Positions 1 to 8,644 of a DNA stretch of 12,317 bases are shown in pieces. The stretch covers positions 59,832 to 72,148 of the forward strand of contig WELB01000300.1 of the NCBI GenBank assembly GCA_009602725.1, in the 5' to 3' direction. The DNA is from Spirogloea muscicola. Lineage: Eukaryota > Streptophyta > Zygnematophyceae > Spirogloeales > Spirogloeaceae. The first letter of the stretch is position 1. Each line of letters starts with the position of its first letter. A program made the position numbers and the translations under genes. The notes beneath the pieces were generated by a model. The model had not been told where the DNA came from and searched no databases. It saw only the letters and a program-made list of their open reading frames with translations.

Positions 1-455
1 AGGAACAGCTGGAGAAGCGTCCGGAATGCTTCAGGGCTGATTTTGAAAGCGTTGTGGATTGCGTGTGTGGTGAGCCAATCCGTTGCCCCAGGCGTTGCGA
101 GCGATGTGAGACGTGCCAAACTCCTTGGATTGGTCTTGATATCCGGCATCGTCCTCAACGCCTTGCGACGCTCGTCCTCAACTGCCGCAACGAGTCTGGC
201 CTGTGCCGCTTTGTCTGGTGCTTGAGCAAGCGCTGAGAAGAGGGTGAGGAGGGGTTGTAGGGACGGGAAGGAGCCGAGTGCTGACTCCCGGATGCTCCTC
301 AATTGTACTTGGAATGCCAAGGAGCCTTCCTCCACCTCGGCTGCAGGGCCGGCCAGGCAAGGGAAGCGCAAGGGAAGAAGGGAGGCAACCTGGTGCCAGC
401 AGCCGAGAAAGGCTGCCTGCGCCGTCTGTTCAAGTGACCGGCAGCCCAGGCGCCC
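1..455 (-). pseudogene. Reverse transcriptase C-terminal extension (shifted frame)
   Basis: Translated in the second minus-strand frame, this stretch is open for all of its roughly 150 codons to the window edge. It reads as the family's post-RT region: RLGCRSLEQTAQAAFLGCW, then a hydrophobic and acidic stretch, then KALRTMPDIKTNPRSLARL, then LATPGATDWLTTHAIHNAF and ISPEAFRTLLQLF. The pattern of A.WL.....-then-F....RL is a familiar block in non-LTR RTs of algae and fungi, between the RT thumb and the endonuclease. Its preserved frame and continuity with the RT in the other frame show one ancestral coding sequence split by a small indel. The protein would continue to the left of base 1. A sequencing error rather than a true mutation remains possible. 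Confidence 0.8.
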
Positions 456-457
456 AT
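452..457 (-). other. Frameshift site in the reverse transcriptase
   Basis: The frame that encodes the RT core reads well through ...LPTRMG, and the frame that encodes the C-terminal extension picks up at ...GRLGCRSLEQ. The switch falls in a short G run (455-453 in minus-strand order). A loss of one base, or a gain of two, in that run would explain it. Confidence 0.65.
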
Positions 458-1663
458 TCGTGTGGGAAGGGATGCCTGCAGGGAGTCTGAAGGTGAGGGG
501 AAGGATGGGTGTTGAATCAGGGAAGCCAGGGTTTGCCGGAGGGAGGTGTCGAACTCCTTGTACAGCTCGCCCACCATGTCCGTCGGGGCGACTGTCCGCT
601 GCAGGTAGCCAGCTCGTTGACCGATGCAGCGAGTAAGGATGGCCAGCGCCAGCTGCGGATCTCCGAGGAGGGGAAGGGAGGGAAGGGGGGCAAGGTGTTG
701 CTGCAGGCGTTCACGCAAGTCCTCCGCAACGTGGGATGGTGTGCCAAGGGAAACTTTGAGAACAGCCAGCCCATTGGCAGGGGTCTGGCAGCCTGGTGGG
801 AGCTGGAGGTTGGTGGGGATGGGGCGTGGTGACCATGCCACGTTCTTGGTGGGGCAGACCCGCAGGCCCATTGTGCTCAGTTCGTGTACGAGCAAGGGAT
901 AAGCCGCCATGACTTCTGACGGTGGGCCGACGATATGTGTGTCGTCTGCATAGGAGGGGATGAGGAGGTTCGGGTGCAGGCTTTGGGTGCGCCGTAGTGC
1001 TCGGGAATGTGCCAAGGCGAAAAGTATGGGGCTGAGGGGATTTCCCTGGCGTGTGCCAGTTGTGGACCATAAGGTCGTCCAAGACTCCTCCGAACGCCAC
1101 AGCAGCCGCCCTGGCCGGCCATAGGCCATGAGGAAATAGGGAATTAAGGAGGGGAAGTGATCACGCAGCTCCTCCATGATGGCGTTGCGCTCCACAGTGT
1201 TGAATGCATTGGCTATGTCCAATCCAAGGACCATGTGTGATGGGTTGACATCCAGCGCTGCGCGGATCCCGTGGACGAGGGCCTCTGCCCCGCAGGACAT
1301 GCCAGCACCAAGTTGGTGGCGTGCAAAATGGGTGGACAGCTGGGACTTTAGCTCGCCGCACAAAGCCTTGGTCACCAGCCGCATTATTACTTCTGTCATG
1401 GCGATGGGCCTGACACCACCTGACGGCTTGGCCAGGGCCAGCAGGTGGCTGGAGTTGAGAGCGTCAGCGATGCGGGGGGGGATGGTGGCTCTGGTGATGT
1501 GCCGGCAGGTGGAGAGGAGCAGAGAGAAGCTTCTTTCGTCTCCATTTTGGAAGATGTCCCGTAGGTGCTCGAAGAGCCATCCAGAAGGGCCTCCAGACAC
1601 CATTCGGGGGGCTTTGGTGAGGGCCGTGCGGAGCGCATCTGCTGAAAGTTCAAGAGGAGTGGG

Positions 1664-1704
1664 GAAAGGGACTACACTACCCGCCGAGAAAGGGACTACA
1701 CTAC
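1664..1704. repeat. 24-bp-period tandem duplication
   Basis: A 17-base unit (gaaagggactacactac) occurs at 1664-1680 and again at 1688-1704, giving a period of 24 bp. In the RT frame it produces the doubled VVPF in CSVVPFSAGSVVPF, just upstream of recognisable RT sequence. A nearby shorter direct repeat, gaagagcttacg, occurs at 1892-1903 and 1919-1930. Both may mark slippage or a junction at the 5' end of the retroelement copy. Confidence 0.8.
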
Positions 1705-2062
1705 AAACCACAGCAAAGCACACACGACGATGCAAAGGGATGCTCAGCACCCACGGGTGAGCAACATCAGGTCGGAATAGCTGGCTGCAGGGAACGAGGC
1801 ACTCCGCCGAGACCCAGAGGCGGCGGCCATAGCACGGCCGGCTCGCGTGTGGACGGCGTGGGCAAGGGAGCGTTGGAAGAGGAGGGCATTGGAAGAGCTT
1901 ACGATCGTCTTCTCTTCTGAAGAGCTTACGTTTGGGGCGTTTGGCAGTCGATGGCTGGACCTTCTGGAAAATGGAAAGGGAGGGGCTCTTCCGAATGCGG
2001 CTTGCGAGGGGGGCGGGGGGCGAGGAAAAAAGAGTCACCCTGACGAAGCCCAATAGCAGCAG

Positions 2063-2839
2063 CTAAAGCGCGGCCTGCTTCGCAAGTGCACTGCATGAGG
2101 CTGAGATGAGCGCCAGCATGCAGAACACCTAGGCTTGCGAATTGGCAGCATCGAAGCTGCGCAGCTCACCTTGCTGTCTACTGCGAAGATGGAGGGGAAA
2201 TTAAAGAACCAAGGTCATTCAAGTGTCAAGAGACCTTGTCCTAGTTCCAGCTCTGGGGATAGTTTCCCGGCAGCTAGTCTGTCGGATCTCAGGCGACTCA
2301 CTCGTACCTACTGAGTGATCCATCCTCCCCCTGTTCTGACATAGCATCTTCCGGCCCCTTTGTAGCTGCCAATCGCTTGTAGGCCCCTCCAAACCTATGT
2401 CAGTTCTTTTTGGGCTGGCTTTTCGCAGCCCTTGCCCCCATTGGGAGTGCCACTTCTTCTGCTGCTCGTGTGCTACCATCTGCAAGCTTGGCACCAGAGA
2501 GCTGCAGGTACGGCCGACTGCCACTCAAGGCCTGGTCCCACACCTCCCTCAGTCGCACCGCTTGCCGCCGCTCTCCTCCATCGGCCGCCTGCAGCTGCCC
2601 CTGCTGGGCAGCGTGCAGAAAGCGCAGCAGCGGGCGAGCCCAGGGCACTGTGAGGAGCCCTGGGGCGCGAGCAGTCAGCGGGCGCGGCTAGCCGCAGGCG
2701 CTGAAAGCTGCTGGCTGCGCCTGCGCGATGCGGCGAGGCGGGGAGGAGCGGAGGTGACGGTGTCGGCGGGGGCGGAGGCGCGGCCGAGGCCGGAACTGCG
2801 CTCGTGCGGGCCTCGCACGGCCTGCGCTGCAGGCCGGGC
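2063..2839. other. No supported gene: upstream region of the nucleoside hydrolase
   Basis: No gene is supported between the retroelement frame and the start of the hydrolase. The first 330 bases have mixed composition. From about 2550 the sequence becomes strongly GC-rich up to the ATG at 2840, as expected for a promoter and 5' leader in a green alga. I see no convincing TATA box. Open frames on both strands here have no recognisable domain and are expected by chance in GC-rich DNA. Confidence 0.6.
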
Positions 2840-5800
2840 ATGGCCGCCGCCCAGCCGCGGCCCCTCTGGCTGGACTGCGACCCTGGTGCGGCCACGGTGA
2901 AGGCGCGGCCGCGGCCCCCCTCTCTCCTCTGCCCTTTGCGGGCCTCCAGTGATTGCCAACCTCCCTCCTTGCAGGGCACGACGATGCCATCGCCATCCTC
3001 CTGGCCGCTCACAGCCCCGCCCTGAGGCTCCTCGGCGTCAGCACCGTGCACGGCAACCAGGACGTGAGCAAGGCTCCTCCGCCTCCCGCGGGCCCCTCAC
3101 GCCATCCGGCTGGGGTCAGGCTGCCATCCACTCCATCACTGCTTAGCCACGCACACTCTGTTGGCACAGGTGGCCCGGGTGACAGCCAACGCACTCAAGG
3201 TGCTCCACCTCTGCAGCAGAGGCGACGTGGGTGCGTCGGCCTCCACGCTCTGCAGCCCCTTCCTCTTGGGTTGCTTTGGGTTGCTCTTTGGGTTTCCCTT
3301 CATCTCCTCGGCTTATATGACGTCGTATTGCTGATACGAGGGTACAGAGAGCACCCTCGTTGCCTAGCCTCTGGTTTCGCTCATACAGTCATGTACACTC
3401 TCTGTATGCACCTGGCTGGCTTCATCAGCCGCTCTTGTAATATCAGCGGCCGCATTCTTTCTCGCCCACGCCACCAGCCTGTGCCAGGAGTTTGTCTTGG
3501 CGGTGTTCATTGAAGCTGCGCTCGCTGCACTCCGCATCCCGGTCGGCAGGTGTGGTGCAGGGCCAGGCGCAGCCCTTGCTGCGCCCTCGACGGTCTTGCC
3601 CCGAGATTCATGGCAAGTCAGGGCTCGACGGCCCAACCATCCTGCCTTCTCCGCACCAGCCCGTGGAAGGCAAGGCCGTCACCGTCATGGCCAATGCAAT
3701 CATCTCGGCCTTCAGTGCCTGGTGCGCCCTTTGCACTGCTGCTGTGCATACAGTGATCGCAGTGCACTGCAGGTTGAGTTGCGAAGACTTCACAGGCTTC
3801 ATACATTGAGTAATAGCTCAGCTGATTCTTCACATGCTCTTGCTCTGTCTGGCTTCTCAAGTGAGGAGGCACGAAATACCAGGCAGAGAGTTGCTCTCGT
3901 CTGTACAGGCGCCCTTACCAATGCTGCAATGCTTCTTGCCCTCTACCCAGAGGTAGCATCATGCATTGAGGTGCCTGCTGTTTCCCCGACTCTGGAGGCC
4001 CTGCATAACATGCTCTGTGGCTCTGCCACCCAGCATCCTTTGATCATCCTAGCAATCCTGTCTCTTTTCTTAGCACTGTGAGGAGCGCAGGGAAATTAAG
4101 AATGTTAGCAAAACACAGCCCAGCATTGACTTTGACTGTCACCTGACTTCGGGATGAGTTTGACTCCATGGCCATGACGACCAACAATGGCGGGCAGATT
4201 GTACTTATGGGTGAGCACGTAGTAGCGCGCTGTAGTCCTCATTTTCCTCAGTGTTGCCGTGGTCACAAGACTTGGGCAACAGAGCTTTGATGGGCTTACT
4301 ACTCCTGCGTTATGTCATGCTCGCTGACTGATATTATTTCGAGATGTAGTAAATGTCAAGCGGGCCTGAATTGCAAAGCCTGCAAGAAAAAGATCATAAT
4401 GTATGGCTAATTGACAGTCCTATTCAATACAGGTGGATGCCTAGGCCTTGGAAATACGGGTGAGGTGGTCAAGTGTCAACTGCCGCTTTTGGCCTCGTCT
4501 GTCATCCAGATAGCAAGCTTGCAACCAGTGCGACAAATGCAAAGCAGGCCTGAGATGGCTGATCAAGGCCTTGAGAAAACCCCCATGACCACAGGTCATC
4601 ACTGCAGGTCCATCATGACTGGAAGGAAGTAAGGTGCACGCAATCATGTGAGGCTAAAAATAATGTTTGGTGCTTACTTTTGCAGGGCCAGTCATGGAGT
4701 ACAATATCCAGGTCAGCTATGGCTGTTTGGGCAGCCATTCTGCCATGCTTTTGCAGAAGAGGCCGACGCTGCCTGCATGCACCTCTTGATGCCGTGCACA
4801 AGCTCTACAAAAGTCACTTAATCGAGGTGGCTCATGCTCTGTACACCTGTCTCGAAGCAAGCATGCTGTGGTTCTCAAATAAGGATACACCTGCATAATG
4901 TGTGCAGTGTGATCCGGAGGCTGCGAAGATGGTACTGCAGTCTCAAGCTCCAGTGACTATGATCCCCCTGGAGGTCGTTATGACTTCTCCGATTGAGCAT
5001 GCTAATGCCTGACTGCTACTCTGCTTCTATTCAGTTGACGGTACTGATATCCGCAAGTGGAAGTATTTGTTGCTGAGAGTGTCTGTTTCACATAGACACA
5101 TAGAGGACATAGAAGACATGGGTTCCCTAGACACATAGAGGACATAGAAGACATGGGTCGTCTGTATCCTGGTAGCCTTGAGCAGACTCTTTAGCCGATC
5201 TCCGTTCATTCCTCATCACAGCTACTGCACTCCCTCAGCCTGCAATCCATCATGCAAGACTTAACGTGCAGGAGGACAACTTCTGCTGCAGGTCACACAC
5301 ACAGCACTGGTTACCTCAAAGATCTTAGAGCGAGTTTTGACACAGAAGCCAACGCACTTCAGGAGGCTTGGTACGGCATTAAGCATCTGCTACAAGCATC
5401 TGGGATCGACCCCATAGCCCTACTCCTACACCCTTGATCTCCAGGCCATTGCATCTTGTAAAGCTGTTCTCTTGTAAAAGATTTTCGCAAGCTGTACTCA
5501 GTCTTTCAATTTCGTGCAACCCTACTTGTGTGCAGTAGCAGAGCTACTACTCTTCTTCACAGAGACATACAAGGCTGTCTTTGGCTTTCAGTTTCCACCA
5601 CTCCATGATCCTTGTGCAGTGGTATTTGTGATCGCTCCTCAAATCTTCAAGGTAGTTGTGCTCTGCCTTTCCTATTGTGAGGTCAAGCTGTTGGCCGAAT
5701 GAATACTGTCAAACTCAGGCAAGCATCTCTTCATTTGTTCTCCCTCCCAGACTCAGCACCTGCGTGTGGATGTGGAGACGACAAGTGAGGTACTACATTC

Positions 5801-6198
5801 GTTTGAAACGATGAGCTGTTAGCAATACTGATCATGGACTACTCTCAACTAGTGTTATGCAAAGAGAAGTAGCCATCAGCAGTATCATTAGCAAGATTTT
5901 GCACAGAGCCCAATGCTTTTGTGCTTTCTGCATGCAAATAGTTCTCAGTGGCAGCCTTGTCTTGTCTCCGCAGCTGAGCGCAGGGCAGACCGTGTGTGAC
6001 ATTTGGCAACAAAGTGGAAAAGCACCAAATTGTCAAGTGGCTCGTAGCATGGACGTAGACGGTTTTTGGAATACTACTCTGGCTGCAATTGACGCAGCTG
6101 ATGCTGCTGCTTGCCTAAGTGGAGCAACAATAGCTTCTGATCCTGTCAGTACATCCCCACTACGGGAGGGCACTAATGTATCTGCAGCTGAACTCTGA
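2840..6198 (+). CDS. URH1: Urh1-like uridine/ribonucleoside hydrolase, about 15 exons
   Basis: The product hydrolyses the N-glycosidic bond of ribonucleosides (uridine in yeast Urh1) to base plus ribose, a pyrimidine salvage step. Exons inferred from family continuity, GT-AG borders and phase: 2840-2885, 2975-3063, 3170-3230, 3550-3721, 3883-3952, 4083-4103, 4198-4210, 4433-4459, 4686-4711, 4908-4973, about 5222-5265, 5481-5493, 5536-5651, 5751-5789, 5974-6198. The start context ggcATGg is good, and WLDCDPGHDDAIAILL follows at residues 10-25 with the metal/ribose-binding DxDxxxDD cluster. Other blocks: HGKSGLDGP, VALVCTGALTNAA, IVLMGGCLGLGN, EYNIQCDPEAA, PPLHDPCAV (catalytic region), LRVDVETTSE, and a C-terminal exon ending at TGA 6196-6198. 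About 340 residues fits the family. Two gaps remain: the join 4973 to 5222 is out of phase and lacks the expected VTH, and about four residues are missing before 5481. These imply unseen microexons or damage. Confidence 0.9.
5093..5158. repeat. Two perfect 31-bp direct repeats, 4-bp spacer
   Basis: The 31-bp unit at 5093-5123 is repeated exactly at 5128-5158, separated by tccc. Inside each unit a 9-bp submotif, acatagaRg, is itself repeated in tandem. The array lies between the hydrolase coding blocks ending at 4973 and resuming near 5222, so it is probably intronic. It looks like a small nested minisatellite. It has only two copies and no variable spacers. Confidence 0.9.
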
Positions 6199-6519
6199 AG
6201 AGCCACGGTGGTCTATCAGGACACTATCAAGAGGTTGACCACAAGACTCTGGAGCCTCCAGCACCCAAGTATGTCATCAGGCAGCTCATACTCGACCAGG
6301 CAGCCTTCAGTTGTGACACTCTTTTGAGAAGGTGAGCGTGGGTCCAGACTTCTCCTGTATTTATAGTTCCTTTGGTGCATTTGTTGTTTCACTTTTCCTC
6401 TCTTTATGTGTTCCGCTTCATGGAGGCACTTCACCTCCGGAGAAAGAGTCATCATTCGTGATCACCATACTACTTCAATTCTAGACGCAATGATAGTCGA
6501 ATGGAAGACCGGTCAAGAA

Positions 6520-6548
6520 GGGATGGGGGGGGGGGAGGGCGGTGGGGG
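6520..6548 (+). repeat. Poly-G cluster with G-quadruplex potential
   Basis: The plus strand has G runs of 3, 11, 3, 2 and 5 within 29 bases, including an uninterrupted G11 at 6525-6535. Four or more G runs with one- or two-base loops could fold into a quadruplex. It lies about 320 bp past the hydrolase stop codon. Confidence 0.75.
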
Positions 6549-7076
6549 TCGAATGTTCGATGTGACAACACATGAACCAGCAGATTGGGCTGGATACTGA
6601 CATAGCCCACTGGGTTGTAGGAGCGATACCTGTGAGAAGGGGTACCCCGGCATATTGGGCATCCTGAATCTGAGGCAACCGCGCTGCTTCAGTGCACCCT
6701 AGCAATATCTTGCCGCTCACTGAGGGGATGGCGGAGCTGTGCTATCTTGATTCTGTATGCCGCCATGAGCAATCCGCATACTGAACTGCAGATACAAGGG
6801 CGGTCTGCTGGTTTTCCAGACGAGCAAAGGCCCACTCTAGGAGTCTGAATAGAGAAGACAAAGATGCTGAGGCTTCTGAACACAGCGTAGCAAGATCAAT
6901 TTCAGGAACTAGCCAATAAGAAATTCGTCTGAGGGAGATGTCCTGCATATTCCAAGAGCTCCAGTAGGATCGTCAACTCCTAAGAAATGCAAATCATCCA
7001 GAAAGCAGAGTGACCCGTTCAACACTTGCACTCATTATACATGACTACTGAAAGGATGGAAGTTCTTTCAGACAAT

Positions 7077-7104
7077 AAAAGAAGAGAAGAGAAAAGAGAA
7101 GAGA
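7077..7104. repeat. Purine-only GAAGA-type simple tract
   Basis: Twenty-eight consecutive purines on the plus strand form an imperfect gaaga/gaaaaga microsatellite. It is low-complexity sequence with no coding signal. Confidence 0.8.
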
Positions 7105-7699
7105 CGAGACAGGACCAACATCGAGCGCTGATCAAGAAGTGAATTTTAGAGGCACGAAGCACGGCCAGATTCAGCACAGAGCATCAAGCATGGGCACAAG
7201 AATACCAAACGCGCACCACTCAATTTCTCATCGCAATAAATATGTCATGAGTCAGCAGAAAAATGATTCAAGCCATTGAACCTCGGTCATACATTCTTTG
7301 GTTAATATTTCGAGACCGTTCTTCTGTAATTAGAACTATTGACTTTCCAGCAAAGGCGAGAACAATCTCACATGAAATATGCCCCTATATTTGCTTGAAG
7401 TGTCATCTTAACTTCTTATGGCTGTGTCGTCTTTGGTTCTTCCTTAGTAGTCATGTCTGATTCACAAAATAATTGCTTGCTATGAGGCTGCCCTCCTCTT
7501 CTTTCTTCAGTAGCAAGAATCCATCAATTTTAAACAGATGTTTGCTTTTTATCTGAACTTTTGGTCTGCATTTGGCAGTATCCTCAGCTGCCTTGAGCCC
7601 TTCTTTCTGAGAGCCCCCGCACCGGTAATGGAATGTGCATGTCAGCCCAGGTATGTGAACTCAGGTTAGCAGTATCAAGTATCTGGAGAATACAACCCT

Positions 7700-7790
7700 T
7701 TACCCCATCCTGTGGACGAGCATGATCTGAACACGTGACCTCTTGGGCCTGCTTCTCCACCAGTGCTGCACTCTAAAAGAGGAAGTGCTT
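7700..7790 (-). repeat. Possible tRNA-derived SINE relic
   Basis: Read on the minus strand from about 7778, the sequence shows TGCAGCACTGGTGGAGAAGC, reminiscent of a tRNA D-arm and RNA polymerase III A box. About 20 bases later comes GAGGTCACGTGTTCAGATC, reminiscent of a variable loop, T-arm and B box. The T-stem pairs imperfectly. Just downstream, GGATGGGGTAAAGGGTTGTA resembles the GGGTAAGG-TGTA block that follows the tRNA-like head in plant Au-type SINEs. No acceptor stem, clear tail or target-site duplication could be confirmed, so it is not a functional tRNA and the SINE assignment is tentative. Confidence 0.3.
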
Positions 7791-8035
7791 AGGACAGCCG
7801 ATGCTGCCGGGCAGGTTGCTAAGGAAGTGCACAGGCCCACCTGCATATTGGGCGGCCTCTGAAAACTGACAATTTGTAGTATTGATAAGCCATAGTGTCT
7901 TGTACCTACTTCTTTCGAACGTTTACCAGGTTATACCTCACTTGAAGAACCCCTTTTCTGTCTATATGGGGGTGATCTAATTCTGTGTGCAAGCATCGTT
8001 TGGTAGGCAATCTAACATAAGAATTTCGTGGTGAT

Positions 8036-8058
8036 GAGATTTTGAGATTTTGAGATTT
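8036..8058. repeat. Short tandem repeat, 8-bp unit gagatttt, about 3 copies
   Basis: The unit gagatttt is repeated almost three times without error in an AT-rich intergenic stretch. It is a simple microsatellite. Confidence 0.85.
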
Positions 8059-8524
8059 GTTTTTTGAAGGAATACAAACGTTGACGCCATCTTCAGTCCA
8101 GTTTTTGAAATGTCGACGTCAAAGAAAACTTACGGAATGACATGCATACTAAAAGATAAAACTCATGTAAATCAGAAAAGGGACTGCGCATCAGTCATCT
8201 CTCACATCATGTCACTGTACAGCAGCAGAAGCAGCCATTACAATTGCAGCATGAGCTGGCCAGTAATGCTGAATGACAGCAGCAGTCAGCTTCACCACAT
8301 TGGATGGTTTGTATCTTTCTACATGCACCACTTAAAGCCTCTAAAAATGCGGGCTGCGGGGTGCAAACAAGACTACAACTTCATGCCCAGTGCCACTTGC
8401 AAAGACTAAATCTGGAGGATAAAGATTTCCTGAGCATCCTTCTCTGTATCCTAAAACAGAAAACTCGTAACCGCAGCAGAATTGTTAAACGAATTTGCAA
8501 ACACACGATGTTGAGATGACCAAC

Positions 8525-8529
8525 TTACA
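8525..8529 (-). promoter_or_regulatory. Candidate TGTAA polyadenylation signal for the transporter
   Basis: The plus-strand ttaca reads TGTAA on the minus strand, about 115 bases after the permease stop codon. TGTAA is the usual green-algal poly(A) signal and this spacing is plausible. A five-base motif is common by chance, so the call rests mainly on position. Confidence 0.4.
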
Positions 8530-8644
8530 CAGAAGAGGCTACCATTAAGCAGGCTGGAGTGGCCCTTAGCAGCACAGTAGCCACAGATCTTCATTGGCAG
8601 ATTCCATGTGTGCATAATATGCTACTTATATGTCTACGAGTCCA

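Larger units (their letters stand above)
1..2062 (-). mobile_element. Non-LTR (LINE-type) retrotransposon fragment, 3' part beyond left edge
   Basis: The element is read right to left. It holds a reverse transcriptase domain followed by the C-terminal extension typical of algal and fungal non-LTR elements, which continues past base 1. No LTR, integrase or protease is visible, which favours a LINE-like element. No apurinic endonuclease domain is seen upstream of the RT. An R2/NeSL-like architecture, with a restriction-like endonuclease after the RT, is therefore possible, but that part would lie outside the window. The right boundary is uncertain: recognisable similarity starts near 1660, and the frame is merely open from there to the stop at 2065-2063. 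The upstream stretch may be 5' sequence of the element or unrelated flank. The copy is disrupted by a frameshift near 454 and is probably dead. Confidence 0.85.
299..2062 (-). pseudogene. Reverse transcriptase, non-LTR type, frameshifted
   Basis: The open frame has no ATG at its upstream end; TTG at 2053 is simply the first permitted start, so numbering from it is nominal (584 codons). RT motifs occur in order: GGPSGWLFEHL (residues 154-164), KPSGGVRPIAM (209-219, fingers), LDIANAF with catalytic Asp279 (motif A), RQGNPLSPILF (335-345, motif B), and YADD (368-371, bases 952-941, motif C, the catalytic Asp pair). A primer-grip-like VLKVSLGTP follows near 431-439. All catalytic aspartates are present. 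After TRMG (about residue 534) the frame leaves the expected sequence and reaches a spurious stop at 301-299. The correct continuation, RLGCRSLEQTAQAAFLGCW, is one frame over. The role would be reverse transcription of the element RNA primed at a nicked target. Residues before about 130 match nothing I recognise. Confidence 0.9.
6199..8644. other. No supported gene: AT-richer region between convergent genes
   Basis: This region lies between the stop codon of the plus-strand hydrolase (6198) and the stop codon of the minus-strand permease (8645), so it must hold both 3' UTRs. It is visibly richer in A and T than the gene ends. All open frames are short and lack recognisable domains. It contains a poly-G cluster (6520-6548), a purine tract (7077-7104), an 8-bp tandem repeat (8036-8058), CAG-rich patches near 8220-8290 and a weak tRNA/SINE-like relic (about 7700-7790). 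A TGTAA at 7325-7329 is the first such motif after the hydrolase stop, but it is over 1.1 kb away. Confidence 0.6.

Noticed and set aside
1176-1760. Plus-strand open frame of 194 codons
   Set aside because: It lies antisense to the RT catalytic core, which has clear motifs, so it is a shadow frame.
2473-3051. Minus-strand open frame of 192 codons
   Set aside because: It covers the first two hydrolase exons and the GC-rich leader in antisense, with low-complexity Ala/Pro/Arg content and no domain.
4074-4082. Stronger acceptor (pyrimidine tract then TTAG) for hydrolase exon 6
   Set aside because: It would add HCE before ERREIKN. The spacing to IVLMGG seen in yeast Urh1 fits the shorter exon starting at 4083 better, though the longer form is not excluded.
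5093-5158. Repeat-spacer-repeat that could suggest a CRISPR
   Set aside because: It has only two copies, a 4-bp spacer, nested 9-bp subrepeats and an intron-rich eukaryotic context.
6605-6660. A-box-like TAGCCCACTGG suggesting a second tRNA-like element
   Set aside because: No B box follows at the right distance and no cloverleaf can be drawn.
6742-6948. Minus-strand open frame of 68 codons with an amphipathic look
   Set aside because: No family was recognised, there are no supporting neighbours, and the length is expected by chance.
8110-8409. Plus-strand open frame of 99 codons
   Set aside because: Composition matches its AT-rich surroundings, no domain was recognised, and it lies in the 3' region of convergent genes.
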